Part shown: piece after piece, positions 55,147 through 63,709 of the stretch
How positions within the stretch are numbered: the first letter of the stretch is position 1
How the letters are laid out: the number at the start of each line of letters is the position of its first letter
Origin: Bradyrhizobium sp. LHD-71
Lineage (GTDB): Bacteria > Pseudomonadota > Alphaproteobacteria > Rhizobiales > Xanthobacteraceae
Direction: 5' to 3'
DNA length: 64,000 bases
NCBI RefSeq assembly: GCF_031157255.1
Contig: NZ_JAVIFX010000003.1
Span: 186,001 to 250,000 of the forward strand
Notes under the pieces: generated by a model
Database searches by the model: none
Seen by the model: the letters and a program-made list of their open reading frames with translations, nothing else
Told to the model about the DNA's origin: nothing
Translations under genes and position numbers: made by a program

Positions 55147-56078
55147 GTCTCGCGCTTGCCGGTCATGCTAGTTCGGCCGCAGGTGTTCCGTCGGTGCGCG
55201 GTCGTCGCGCGCGCGAGAGGCGCAAAGCGTGGCTGCTCGTTGCGCCGCTATCCATCGGTTTGGTGCTGTTCCTGGTGCTGCCATGCCTGGGTGTCGTTGC
55301 GATGGCCTTTTCCGACTGGCATCTCGGCCAGGAGAATATTGGTTTTGCCGGGCTGGATAATTTTTCCGAGCTCGCGAACGACGCCGTGTTTCGCCGTTCG
55401 GCGCTGAACACCATCATCTACGCACTCTCGGTTACGCCGTTGTCCGTACTGCTCGGCTTGATGCTCGCGCTACTGATCGAAAGTTCCACGCTCGGTCGTG
55501 CCTTCTTCCGGTCGGCCTTCTTTCTGCCCGTGATCTCCACGACGGTCGCAATGGCGATTGTCTGGGAGTTTCTGCTTCACCCGTCACTCGGCCCGGTCAA
55601 TGCTCTTATTGCGGCTCTCGGGTTGCCGCGGCAAGGCTTCCTGAACGACGCGGCGTTGGTCCTGCCGACGCTCGCCGGCATCGGCATCTGGGAGAACACA
55701 GGCTACAACATGGTCCTCGTGATGGCGGGGCTAAAGGCTATTCCGCAGGATCTCTATGATGCGGCGGCGGTCGACGGCGCGCACCGCCCATGGGAACGCT
55801 TCTGGACCGTCACGTTACCCCTGCTTGGGCCAACACTTGTCTTCGTCGTCGTCATCTCGTTCCTGCGCTCGTTTCGGGTGTTTGAAACAGTCGCAGCGAT
55901 TACCCAGGGCGGGCCGCGACGCGCATCCGAGGTCATCCTCTTCACCATCTACCAGGAGGGCTTTGTCTTCTTTCGTATCGGTTATGCCTCGGCGTTGACG
56001 GTGGCCTTTGTCGTGGTGCTCTTCGCGCTGACGTTGGTGAAATTCAGGTTTCTTGATCGCAGGGTTCACTACGGATGA
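55131..56078 (+). CDS. ABC transporter permease 1 (UgpA type)
   Basis: The 315-residue inner-membrane protein has about six helices and the EAA loop, AAAVDGAHRPWERFWTVTLP, which docks to the ATPase. GTG at 55131 overlaps the ATPase gene by 16 bases; an alternative GTG is at 55143. A basic N-terminal extension (RGRRARERRKAW) precedes the first helix. Together with the next gene it forms the heterodimeric channel. Confidence 0.92.
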   Translation: MGHVVSLALAGHASSAAGVPSVRGRRARERRKAWLLVAPLSIGLVLFLVLPCLGVVAMAFSDWHLGQENIGFAGLDNFSELANDAVFRRSALNTIIYALSVTPLSVLLGLMLALLIESSTLGRAFFRSAFFLPVISTTVAMAIVWEFLLHPSLGPVNALIAALGLPRQGFLNDAALVLPTLAGIGIWENTGYNMVLVMAGLKAIPQDLYDAAAVDGAHRPWERFWTVTLPLLGPTLVFVVVISFLRSFRVFETVAAITQGGPRRASEVILFTIYQEGFVFFRIGYASALTVAFVVVLFALTLVKFRFLDRRVHYG

Positions 56079-56896
56079 ACTGTCGCGCGATACTGCGTCT
56101 CGCCTTGCTGATTGGCCTCGTGGTGCTCTTCCTGGCGCCGTACGCCTACATGCTCGGCTTTTCCGTGAAGCCGGCGAGTGAGATTTTCGGTGGCAGCCTC
56201 TCGCCGCTGCCGACGAGCTTTGCCGGCTTTGCCAACTACGTTGGCGTTATCCAGCGCCGCCCACTTCTTCTGCATCTTGCGAACGGCGCCGTCGTTTGCG
56301 CCGGGATCCTGTTCTTTCAACTGCTATTTGCGCTGCCTTGTGCCTATGCGCTCGCCAAACTCCGTTTTGCCGGTCGCGAAGCCGTGTTCGGCCTCGTGCT
56401 GTTTGGCTTGCTGATCCCAATCCAGGTCACTGCGCTGCCGATATATGCGGGCTTTGCCGGCCTTCGCCTGCTGGACACGTATGGCGCGCTGATCGTGCCG
56501 TTCGTGTCATCCGCCTTTGCGGTCTTCCTGTTTCGCCAGTTCTTTCGCAGCATCCCCGACGAAATGATTGACGCTGCCCGGCTGGACGGACTTGGCGAAA
56601 TCAGCATCCTCGTGCGTGTTGTCCTGCCGCTCACCCTGCCGGCTGCCACCGCGTTCGGGATTTTTTCGGTCGTGTCGCATTGGAACGACCTGTTCTGGCC
56701 CCTGATCGTCGTCCGCTCGCCGGAACTCAATACGCCGCCACTCGGCCTGCTCGCGTTCCGGTCAGCGGAAGCCGGCGATCGTTACGGCGAGCTGATGGCG
56801 GCCACCGTTCTTGTGACGGCGCCGCTTATTCTCGTCTTCCTCGTCGCCCAAAGACGCTTCGTCGAGGGCATCAGTCTTGGCGCCCTCAAGGGGTGA
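56075..56896 (+). CDS. ABC transporter permease 2 (UgpE type)
   Basis: The 273-residue inner-membrane protein has about six helices and the EAA loop in AARLDGLGEISILVRVVLPL. It overlaps permease 1 by four bases (ATGA) and is followed after 21 bases by the phosphodiesterase gene. The gene order here is binding protein, ATPase, permease, permease, rather than the ugpBAEC order. Confidence 0.92.
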   Translation: MNCRAILRLALLIGLVVLFLAPYAYMLGFSVKPASEIFGGSLSPLPTSFAGFANYVGVIQRRPLLLHLANGAVVCAGILFFQLLFALPCAYALAKLRFAGREAVFGLVLFGLLIPIQVTALPIYAGFAGLRLLDTYGALIVPFVSSAFAVFLFRQFFRSIPDEMIDAARLDGLGEISILVRVVLPLTLPAATAFGIFSVVSHWNDLFWPLIVVRSPELNTPPLGLLAFRSAEAGDRYGELMAATVLVTAPLILVFLVAQRRFVEGISLGALKG

Positions 56897-56917
56897 ATTT
56901 CCTGGGAGTAGCTTACC

Positions 56918-57763
56918 GTGCTGAAGGTTATCCAGATCACCGATTGCCACCTTTTACCGTCCGGCGAAACGGTCTTCGGCTCGAACCCTGAGACGCGGCT
57001 GCGTGCCTGCATCGCCGACATAAATCGCAATCATCCCGACGCTGCGCTCTGCGTTCTGACTGGCGACCTCGCCCATCACGCGGACCCGCGCGCCTACGCG
57101 ATCCTGAGCAACTGCCTGAGGGAGCTCGTCATTCCCTATCGATTGATGATGGGTAATCATGATGACCGGGCCGCGTTGCGTGCCGCCTTTCCCGAGGTGC
57201 AGATGGACGAACATGGTTTTGTGCAGTCGACCTTCGTAACCCCTGAGGCGCGCCTGCTGTTCTTGGATACCACAGAGCCTGGCGTTCACACTGGCGCGTA
57301 TTGCGAACGCCGGCGAGCGTGGCTGAAAGGCCGCCTCGATGAGCACAGCAGTGGGACGCCGGATTATTTGTTCATGCATCATCCGCCGTTTGCGATCGAA
57401 CTGCCACATATCGACCAGTACGTTATGGCCGAAACAGACGCGTCGGCGCTGGGTGATTTGCTGCGGCAGCGGCGCGCCCCGCGGCACATCTTTTTTGGAC
57501 ACGTTCACCGGCCAGTCTGCGGCTCCTGGCTTGGCATCCCGTTCAGCGCGTTGCGCGGGACCAATCACCAGTCCTGGCTGGACTTTCATGCGGTCAAAGA
57601 GAACATCTGCAGTCTCGAGCCGCCCGCCTATGCAGTCATCTTCATCGGGCCGGATCGGACCATCGTCCATTTCCATGATTACATGGATGACACTCCGAAA
57701 TACGTCTATGACCCGTCCGCACCGGTCGAGCATCAGGTCAGGCCGCTGGTGTCGATCGGCTGA
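56918..57763 (+). CDS. GpdQ-like metallophosphoesterase (glycerophosphodiesterase candidate)
   Basis: The 281-residue calcineurin-like phosphoesterase has a two-metal site: Asp9 and His11 (ITDCH), Asp50 (LTGDLAHH), Asn80-His81 (MGNHDD), His154-His155 (FMHHPPF) and His195/His197 (FGHVHRP). These positions are almost the same as in GpdQ of Enterobacter (Asp8, His10, Asp50, Asn80, His156, His195, His197), a promiscuous glycerophosphodiesterase of about the same length. The product is probably cytosolic (no signal peptide). As the last gene of the importer operon it would cleave the imported diester. The start is GTG. Confidence 0.85.
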   Translation: MLKVIQITDCHLLPSGETVFGSNPETRLRACIADINRNHPDAALCVLTGDLAHHADPRAYAILSNCLRELVIPYRLMMGNHDDRAALRAAFPEVQMDEHGFVQSTFVTPEARLLFLDTTEPGVHTGAYCERRRAWLKGRLDEHSSGTPDYLFMHHPPFAIELPHIDQYVMAETDASALGDLLRQRRAPRHIFFGHVHRPVCGSWLGIPFSALRGTNHQSWLDFHAVKENICSLEPPAYAVIFIGPDRTIVHFHDYMDDTPKYVYDPSAPVEHQVRPLVSIG

Positions 57764-57903
57764 AGATAGCGGCGGTTCGATACTCGCAACGACGTCGCTT
57801 CGCTCGCCCATGGAAAGCGGGGATCCACTATCCCAGTGCCGCAGCGTTCTTATCGCAATGTTGCGGAGTACTGGATGCCCGCCTTCGCGAGACTCATCAT
57901 GTT

Positions 57904-58323
57904 CTAATCGTCGAACCTTCGACCGCCGCGCATCGACTTGATGTTGCCGCGCCGCTTCTTGCCCTCGAGCCGGCGCTGCTTTGAGGCAAATGTCGGCCGC
58001 GTCGCGCGGCGCGGCGTGGGTCGGATACTGGCCTCGCGCAGCATGTCGACCAGCCTGTCGATTGCATCCTGCCGGTTCCGCTCCTGAGTGCGGAAGCGCT
58101 GGGCATGGATCACAACCACGCCATCCTTGGTCAGCCGCTGGCCTGCAATGCGCGCGAAGCGCTCATGTACATCCGGCGCGAGATTGGCGCGGGCGATGTC
58201 GTAGCGCAATTGCGCCGCGGTCGAGAGCTTGTTGACGTTCTGCCCGCCGGGGCCGGAAGCGCGAACGAACGAAATATCAAGGTCGTTCTCGTCGACGACG
58301 ATATCGCGGGTGATCCGCAGCAT
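57904..58323 (-). CDS. arfB: Peptidyl-tRNA hydrolase ArfB (ribosome rescue)
   Basis: ArfB frees ribosomes stalled without a stop codon. The 139-residue protein has the release-factor-like GGQ motif (GPGGQNVNK, GGQ at 26-28) and a basic C-terminal tail (QRRLEGKKRRGNIKSMRGG) that enters the empty mRNA channel. The start at 58323 (MLRITRDIV) is family-typical; the longer frame to 58449 runs through an intergenic repeat. No good Shine-Dalgarno is visible. Confidence 0.92.
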   Translation of the reverse strand: MLRITRDIVVDENDLDISFVRASGPGGQNVNKLSTAAQLRYDIARANLAPDVHERFARIAGQRLTKDGVVVIHAQRFRTQERNRQDAIDRLVDMLREASIRPTPRRATRPTFASKQRRLEGKKRRGNIKSMRGGRRFDD

Positions 58324-58333
58324 GGCTGCCCAA

Positions 58334-58439
58334 CTAGAGCGCATTCCGTTCGGGTTGAACGGGGATACGCTCCAGATTCCTTTCATGGTCGCATTTTCTC
58401 GCAGAAAGCCGATGTCCGCCTTTCCGGAAAATGCTCTAG
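58334..58439 (-). repeat. Family-A intergenic element upstream of arfB
   Basis: On the minus strand it reads CTAGAGCATTTTCCGGAAAG, GCGGACATCGGCTTTC, GAGAAAATGCGACC and then a hairpin GAGCG-ATCCCCGTTC/GAACGG-AT-CGCTC, the same block order as the copy at 17170-17275. Again the hairpin end is beside a start codon (arfB, 10 bases away). It fills the gap between arfB and pgi. Confidence 0.85.
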
Positions 58440-58445
58440 GGAGAA

Positions 58446-59786
58446 TCAATCCTCTGCAATATAGCGCTTTGCGAGGATCTTGCCTTCTTCAACGGCAGGC
58501 TGGTCGAACGCATCGATGCCGAGCAGCTGCGCTGCGATCATCGTCTCCAGCATGTAGTGCATCAGGAATTCACCCATCGTCACTTCGTCGACGATATCCA
58601 TATGGAAGGTACGCACCGGGCAGCCGTTCTTCGCCAGCGTCTCGGCGGTGGCGCGGCCCTGGGCGGCCACAAGATCGCCGATGGTCTTGCCGCCGAGCGC
58701 GTCCTCTCCGCAGAGCTTCGCCAGATCCTTCGGCATCCGCGGCCCTTTGCCCTTGGTGCCGACGGTCACGATGGTGAACAGCTTGTCACGCGGACCGGCG
58801 ATGAAGAGCTGCAGCTGGCTGTGCTGATCGACAGGGCCTAGCGCCGCCAGCGGCGTTGTACCCTTGCCGTCCTTACCGAGGCTTTCCGCCCAGAGCTGCA
58901 CGTACCATTTGCCAAACCACGCCAGCCGGTCCGCATACGGCATGAGCACCGTGATGGATTTGCCGGTCGCAGCCAGGGCAATCGACAGTGCGGCGCCGAC
59001 TGCCGGCAGCACATCCGCGGCCGGCGTTTTCGCCAGCACCGGCGCCACCGCCCTTGCCGCACCTGCGCGGATCGCCGTTATGTTGAGACCGGCGACGGCC
59101 GCGGGTAGCAGGCCCACATTGGTCAGCACCGAGAAGCGGCCGCCAATGCCGGTGTGATGATCGAGCATCGGTACCTTGAAGTGCTCGAGCATGCTCCGCA
59201 GGCCGTTTTTGCCGCCTGCTTTGGCGGGCTCGGACAGGCCGAGCATCAAGTCGGGGATTTTTGCCTCCAGCCCTGCCGACTTGATGGCGTCGAGCACGGC
59301 CATCGTCTGCATCAGCGTTTCGCCGGTGCCGCCGGATTTCGAGATGGCGACGAACTTCGTCGTAGCAAGCGGGAGCTTGCCAAGCATTTCGGCAAAAGTT
59401 CGCGGGTCCAGGTTGTCGAGGAAATGCAGACGCGGCTTGTCGCGCAGCGCGCTGAGGCCGGGAATGTTGAAGTCAGCGAGCTGCAGCAGCGTCTGGCCGC
59501 CCAGGCTGGAACCGCCAACGCCGAGGAAGACGATGTCGCTCGCGCCGTCGCGCAACCGCTTCGCTGCGCCCTCGATGGCCGGCAGGTCGCCGCGCTCCTC
59601 GGGAATCTTCAGATGAGGCAAACTGCCGTTCGCATAGCCGGCCCGCAACCAGTCGAGCGCGGGCTCGGTGCGCTTCAGCATTGCATCGAAATCCTTCGTC
59701 GTCACACCGCGCGGGCCGACCCTCTCGGCACGCGCAAGCTCGATCGATTGGACAAGCGAAGTCGAAGATTTTGCGGCATCAGGCAT
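58446..59786 (-). CDS. pgi: Glucose-6-phosphate isomerase Pgi (short form)
   Basis: Pgi interconverts glucose-6-phosphate and fructose-6-phosphate. The 446-residue protein is the shorter bacterial type. Key segments: DIVFLGVGGSSLGGQTLLQL, the SIS motif VAISKSGGTGETLMQ, HTGIGGRFSVLTNVGLLPA and GPVDQHSQLQLFI. It is a single gene on the minus strand; the gap of about 280 bases upstream to 60069 shows no other recognisable feature. Confidence 0.95.
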   Translation of the reverse strand: MPDAAKSSTSLVQSIELARAERVGPRGVTTKDFDAMLKRTEPALDWLRAGYANGSLPHLKIPEERGDLPAIEGAAKRLRDGASDIVFLGVGGSSLGGQTLLQLADFNIPGLSALRDKPRLHFLDNLDPRTFAEMLGKLPLATTKFVAISKSGGTGETLMQTMAVLDAIKSAGLEAKIPDLMLGLSEPAKAGGKNGLRSMLEHFKVPMLDHHTGIGGRFSVLTNVGLLPAAVAGLNITAIRAGAARAVAPVLAKTPAADVLPAVGAALSIALAATGKSITVLMPYADRLAWFGKWYVQLWAESLGKDGKGTTPLAALGPVDQHSQLQLFIAGPRDKLFTIVTVGTKGKGPRMPKDLAKLCGEDALGGKTIGDLVAAQGRATAETLAKNGCPVRTFHMDIVDEVTMGEFLMHYMLETMIAAQLLGIDAFDQPAVEEGKILAKRYIAED

Positions 59787-60069
59787 CTATGGGATTTCCA
59801 GAAGTCGGGGGTGTATTCGAAAACGCCGTCGCCTTATACCAGTTCCGCGCGCGTGAGTGTCCTGTTTCTGACCCTCCCGCGACCTCGCCGAGAGGACTGC
59901 GTGCAAGCGCTAGAAACAACAAGGATACTGGCAACCTGATAATTCCGGTGTGGCTTTTGTTTTCTGACGTTCCGATGACTGAGATTGCAGCAGGGTGATC
60001 AGAACTCAGAAATAGCGCACAAGCCCTTGTCGACCAGGCAGCCGTGACACCTGCTTGCGGTTAAGGTGG

Positions 60070-61392
60070 TTAGTTGCCGGTCGGTTGCGCGACGCGGCCG
60101 ACCGCAACGGTCAAAAACCGCTGGTCCCACAACCGTTTGGCGACCCGCTTGGCGTCGTCCAACGTCACGGCATCGATCAGGCCGTTGCGGCGGTCGATAT
60201 AGTCGATGCCGAGATCGTCGATCTGGTATTGCAATAGCGCACCGGCGATCTTGGACGAGGTGTCCAGCGAGAGCATTTGCGAGCCCTTCAGGTACGACTT
60301 CGCTTCGTCGAGTTCCTTCTGGGAGGGGCCTTCCGCGGCGATGCGGTGGATCTCCTTCTCAATCGTGTCGATCGTGTCGTTGGCACGATCGGCGCGAGTC
60401 GCGGTCGACCCCATGACGAAGGCCGTCTGGCGAAACCAGACGAGACTCTCGGAGATCGAGTAGACGAGACCGCGCTTCTCGCGCACTTCGCGATAGAGGC
60501 GCGATGTCATGCCACCGGCCAGAATATGATTGAGCACGTAAGCCGTCATGAAATCCGGATCGGATCGCACGATGCCCGGTGCGCCGAACAGGACTACGGT
60601 CTGCGGTACGTCGAGCGTGACGTTGACGCGGGACGGCGGCACGTGCAGTTCGACCGGCGGAATCGGCTTCAGATCGGATTTTGCAGGAAGGCCGGCGAAT
60701 ACACGATCCAGCATCGCGCCGAGGGTTGCCGGATCGATATCGCCGACCACCGAGATTTTCACCGTGTCGCGCGCGATCACCCGCTTGGCGTGATCGCGCA
60801 GGTCGTCGGCTGAAATCTTCGGCACGCTGTCCAATGTGCCGCTGGGAGGCGACGCGTAGGGATGGGTGCCGAATCCGACCTCGAAGAAGCGCTTGCTGGC
60901 GATGTCGTTCGGGCTTGTGCTCTGGCGGCGCAGCGTCGCCATCACCTGCGCGCGAATACGCTCCAGCGCCTCAGCGTCGAAGCGTGGTTGCGCCAATGCG
61001 AGCCGCAACAGGTCAAAAGCCTCGTCACGATGCTCCTTCAGCGTCCGCAGCGACCCGCGCAGATGCTCGCGGGAATCATTGAAGCTGAGGTCGATAGCGC
61101 GTCTTTCAAGCCGCTCGCGAAACGCCTTGGCGTCGAGATCGCCGGCTCCTTCGTCGAGCAGGCTCGCGACCAGGTTGGCGACGCCGGGCTTGTCCGGTGG
61201 ATCCTGGGTTGATCCGCCGGCAAAGGCGTATTCCATGGCGATGATGGGAACGGTCGTATCCTGCACGAGCCAGGCTTCGATGCCACCGGGCGAAACGACG
61301 CGCTGGATGTTGGTGGCTTGCGCAGATGCAAGCGACAGCAAGAGGCCGCAGACGGCAGCGATGCCGAGATACGACACGCGGGCGAGCCTCAT
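60070..61392 (-). CDS. M16-family peptidase homologue without the zinc motif
   Basis: The 440-residue protein has a signal peptide (MRLARVSYLGIAAVCGLLLS) and the M16 fold, including the R/Y segment REVREKRGLVYSI. At the place of the zinc motif HxxEH it has NLVAS (residues 73-77), so it cannot be an active metalloprotease alone. It overlaps the active partner by four bases, so the pair probably forms one heterodimeric enzyme, as in mitochondrial processing peptidase. The envelope location is inferred from the signal peptide. Confidence 0.9.
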   Translation of the reverse strand: MRLARVSYLGIAAVCGLLLSLASAQATNIQRVVSPGGIEAWLVQDTTVPIIAMEYAFAGGSTQDPPDKPGVANLVASLLDEGAGDLDAKAFRERLERRAIDLSFNDSREHLRGSLRTLKEHRDEAFDLLRLALAQPRFDAEALERIRAQVMATLRRQSTSPNDIASKRFFEVGFGTHPYASPPSGTLDSVPKISADDLRDHAKRVIARDTVKISVVGDIDPATLGAMLDRVFAGLPAKSDLKPIPPVELHVPPSRVNVTLDVPQTVVLFGAPGIVRSDPDFMTAYVLNHILAGGMTSRLYREVREKRGLVYSISESLVWFRQTAFVMGSTATRADRANDTIDTIEKEIHRIAAEGPSQKELDEAKSYLKGSQMLSLDTSSKIAGALLQYQIDDLGIDYIDRRNGLIDAVTLDDAKRVAKRLWDQRFLTVAVGRVAQPTGN

Positions 61393-62789
61393 GAGCGCTT
61401 GTCCTCGCGCTTCGCCGTAGTGTCCTTGATCAGGTAGCCGGTCACCGAGCGATTCTTCTCCAGCCATGTCCTCGCCGCGTCGCGCACCTGGTCACCGGTC
61501 ACCGCGCGTACCCGATCCGGCCAGCTTACGATCTGGTCGATCGTCAGCCCGATCGTGAGCGCGCCGCCGTACCAGCGCGCCATCGTGCTCTGGTTGTCAC
61601 GGGCGTAGGTCGCCTCCGAGATCAGCTGCGTCTTGACGCGATCGAGATCTTCGGCGCGCACGCCGTTCTGCGCAACGTCGGCGATCACCTTTTCGATTGC
61701 GTCCTCGATCTCGGGGAAGCCGATGCCGGGCTTCGGTACGGCAGACACCGCGAATTGCGTGGGATCAAGCGCCGAGCCATTATACCAGGCGCCGGTCGAT
61801 ATCGCGAGGCCACGCTCGACCACCAGCGAGCGATAGAGGTAGGAGTTGCTGCCCGCGCCAAGCACTTGCGCCAGCACTTCGAGCGCCGGAGCTTCGCCCG
61901 CAGCTGCCGTCACCGCCGACGGCACGAGATAATAGCGCCGCAGGCTCGGCTGTTCGACCCGCGGGTCGGCGAGTGTCACCGTGCGCGGTGCGATCGGCGT
62001 CGGTTCTTGCGGGCGGATGCGTTTTGCCGGGATCGACGGTTGCCGCACCTGCTGGCCGTAGGTCTTCTCGGCAAGCTTGCGGACTTCTTCCGGTTCGACA
62101 TCGCCTGCGACCACCAGCGTCGCATTGTTTGGCGCGTAGAAGCGTTTGTAAAATTCCAGCGCGTCTTCCCGATTGAGCTGCTCGATCTCGTGCCGCCAGC
62201 CGATCACCGGGCGGCCGTAAGGATGATTGAGATACAGTGCCGCCATGATCTGTTCCGACAGCTTGGCGTCGGGATTGTTGGCAACGCGCATGTTGTATTC
62301 CTCGAGCACGACGTCGCGCTCGGGCAGCACGTTTTCGTCCTTCAGCGTCAGACCGGTCATGCGATCGGCCTCGAACTCCATCACGGTCGCGAGCTTGTCG
62401 CGCGGGACGCGCTGGAAGTATCCGGTGTAGTCAGTCGAGGTGAAGGCGTTCTCCTGCCCGCCAATCCGGATCACGGTTTGCGAGAACTGGCCGGCGGGGA
62501 AGCGCTTGGTCCCCTTGAACATCAGATGCTCAAGGAAATGCGCCAGGCCCGACTTGCCCGGCGTCTCATCCGCCGAGCCGACCTTGTACCAGATCATGTG
62601 GGTGACGACCGGCGTCCGGTGGTCGGGGATGACGACGATCTGCAGGCCGTTCGCAAGCGTGAAACTTGCGGGACGCTGCACCTCCGCCGACTGCGCGCGC
62701 GCAACTGTGCTGCCCAGAGCGACAAAAAAACTGAGAAAAGCGAAGATGGCGAATGACGCTTTCGGGGAACGTCGGAAGGACTGCGTCAT
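61389..62789 (-). CDS. M16-family zinc metallopeptidase (catalytic)
   Basis: The 466-residue protein has a signal peptide (FAIFAFLSFFVALGSTVARA) and the inverted zinc motif HFLEH at 84-88, with the downstream Glu in the helix of the conserved EMAE-like region. It is the catalytic member of the pair with the overlapping gene downstream and probably degrades peptides in the periplasm. The gene for a 234-residue unknown precedes it. Confidence 0.92.
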   Translation of the reverse strand: MTQSFRRSPKASFAIFAFLSFFVALGSTVARAQSAEVQRPASFTLANGLQIVVIPDHRTPVVTHMIWYKVGSADETPGKSGLAHFLEHLMFKGTKRFPAGQFSQTVIRIGGQENAFTSTDYTGYFQRVPRDKLATVMEFEADRMTGLTLKDENVLPERDVVLEEYNMRVANNPDAKLSEQIMAALYLNHPYGRPVIGWRHEIEQLNREDALEFYKRFYAPNNATLVVAGDVEPEEVRKLAEKTYGQQVRQPSIPAKRIRPQEPTPIAPRTVTLADPRVEQPSLRRYYLVPSAVTAAAGEAPALEVLAQVLGAGSNSYLYRSLVVERGLAISTGAWYNGSALDPTQFAVSAVPKPGIGFPEIEDAIEKVIADVAQNGVRAEDLDRVKTQLISEATYARDNQSTMARWYGGALTIGLTIDQIVSWPDRVRAVTGDQVRDAARTWLEKNRSVTGYLIKDTTAKREDKRS

Positions 62790-62903
62790 AATGCCTTTTG
62801 GTGTCCGGGCCCCTGCGATTGATTAAGAGGTGCGGCACCTTCGGCCGCAACTCACGAGTTCGCGATCCCGCCTTACGAGTCAGTAATGTTTGGCCGCGTG
62901 AAG

Positions 62904-63608
62904 CTAAAATTTTCCGGGTGCAAGAATTCCGGAAGGATTCGTTACCTGTTCATTGAGCGGTTGCGCCCTGTCGACCTCAGAGATGCCATAGGCTTGATTG
63001 GATGAGGGCGTCTGATAACCGGGCGGCGGCTGCGTCAGGCTCTCGCGCGTCGGCTCGCTGGTGAAAGGTACGTTGTCTTCCCGCTTGGAACCGAACAGGC
63101 CGAAAAGGTTCTTCGTCACGCCAAGCTGCGACGGGCTGAGAATGCCGCTACCCTCGTTAATGAGCCGGCGCTCCTCGCTGAGACCGGGCTGAGGCGCGGC
63201 GGTCGCGGTCCGAGCACGTGCCTGCCCAAGCGGCTCCGGCTGGATCCGGATCTGCTCGGCGGGCTCATTCTCCAGCACCTTGTTGCGCTTCTTGATGGCT
63301 TCGCGCGCTGCACGGCGCTCCAGCACATCCGGATCCTTCGGCCAGTTCGCAGCGGTCGGCCGCTGGGTCTCTGGCGGCGGCAGCGTGAGCTGCCGCGGTA
63401 CGACCAGCGGCGAGCGCTCGCGGTAGTTGATCCCGTTGGAGCCGTCAGTGGCGCCGAGCCCGCGCATCAAATTGCCGATGAAGCCCTCGTCGCGGGCCGG
63501 TTCGTCGTCATCGATCGCAAAGGCTGGCGCTGCCGTGAACAGCACGCCGATCGTGGCCACTGTGGCGATGGTGTAAAGCAGGCGGTTCGTGGTTTTAAAA
63601 TCGCGCAT
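62904..63608 (-). CDS. Exported Pro-rich protein in the BamF/DUF3035 gene position
   Basis: The 234-residue protein has a Sec signal peptide (LLYTIATVATIGVLFTAAPAF-AIDDD). Then come NYRERSPLVVPRQLTLPPPE and NWPKDPDVLERRAAREAIKK, resembling the PLVVP...LPPP blocks of DUF3035/BamF, and a Pro/Gln-rich C-terminus. It has no lipobox Cys, unlike typical BamF lipoproteins. Its place between lspA and the M16 pair matches the BamF gene order I recall from other alphaproteobacteria. I use the ATG at 63608 with GGGTGAG upstream. The function is not proven. Confidence 0.65.
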   Translation of the reverse strand: MRDFKTTNRLLYTIATVATIGVLFTAAPAFAIDDDEPARDEGFIGNLMRGLGATDGSNGINYRERSPLVVPRQLTLPPPETQRPTAANWPKDPDVLERRAAREAIKKRNKVLENEPAEQIRIQPEPLGQARARTATAAPQPGLSEERRLINEGSGILSPSQLGVTKNLFGLFGSKREDNVPFTSEPTRESLTQPPPGYQTPSSNQAYGISEVDRAQPLNEQVTNPSGILAPGKF

Positions 63609-63709
63609 CGAATGACTCACCCTGATCGCGTTTGTCTTCGAAGGGGTTTCCTTAGACCGGGCGATCCCGCGCCGTACGGTCAATTCCGACAATAGCTTAT
63701 CGGCCGGGA

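Noticed and set aside
57764..57903. Possible further intergenic palindrome after the phosphodiesterase gene (CGACGTCGCTTCGCTCGCC, GGATGCCCGCCTTCGCG).
   Set aside because: It looks like a decayed common repeat, but I could not pair the ends convincingly, so it is not listed as a feature.
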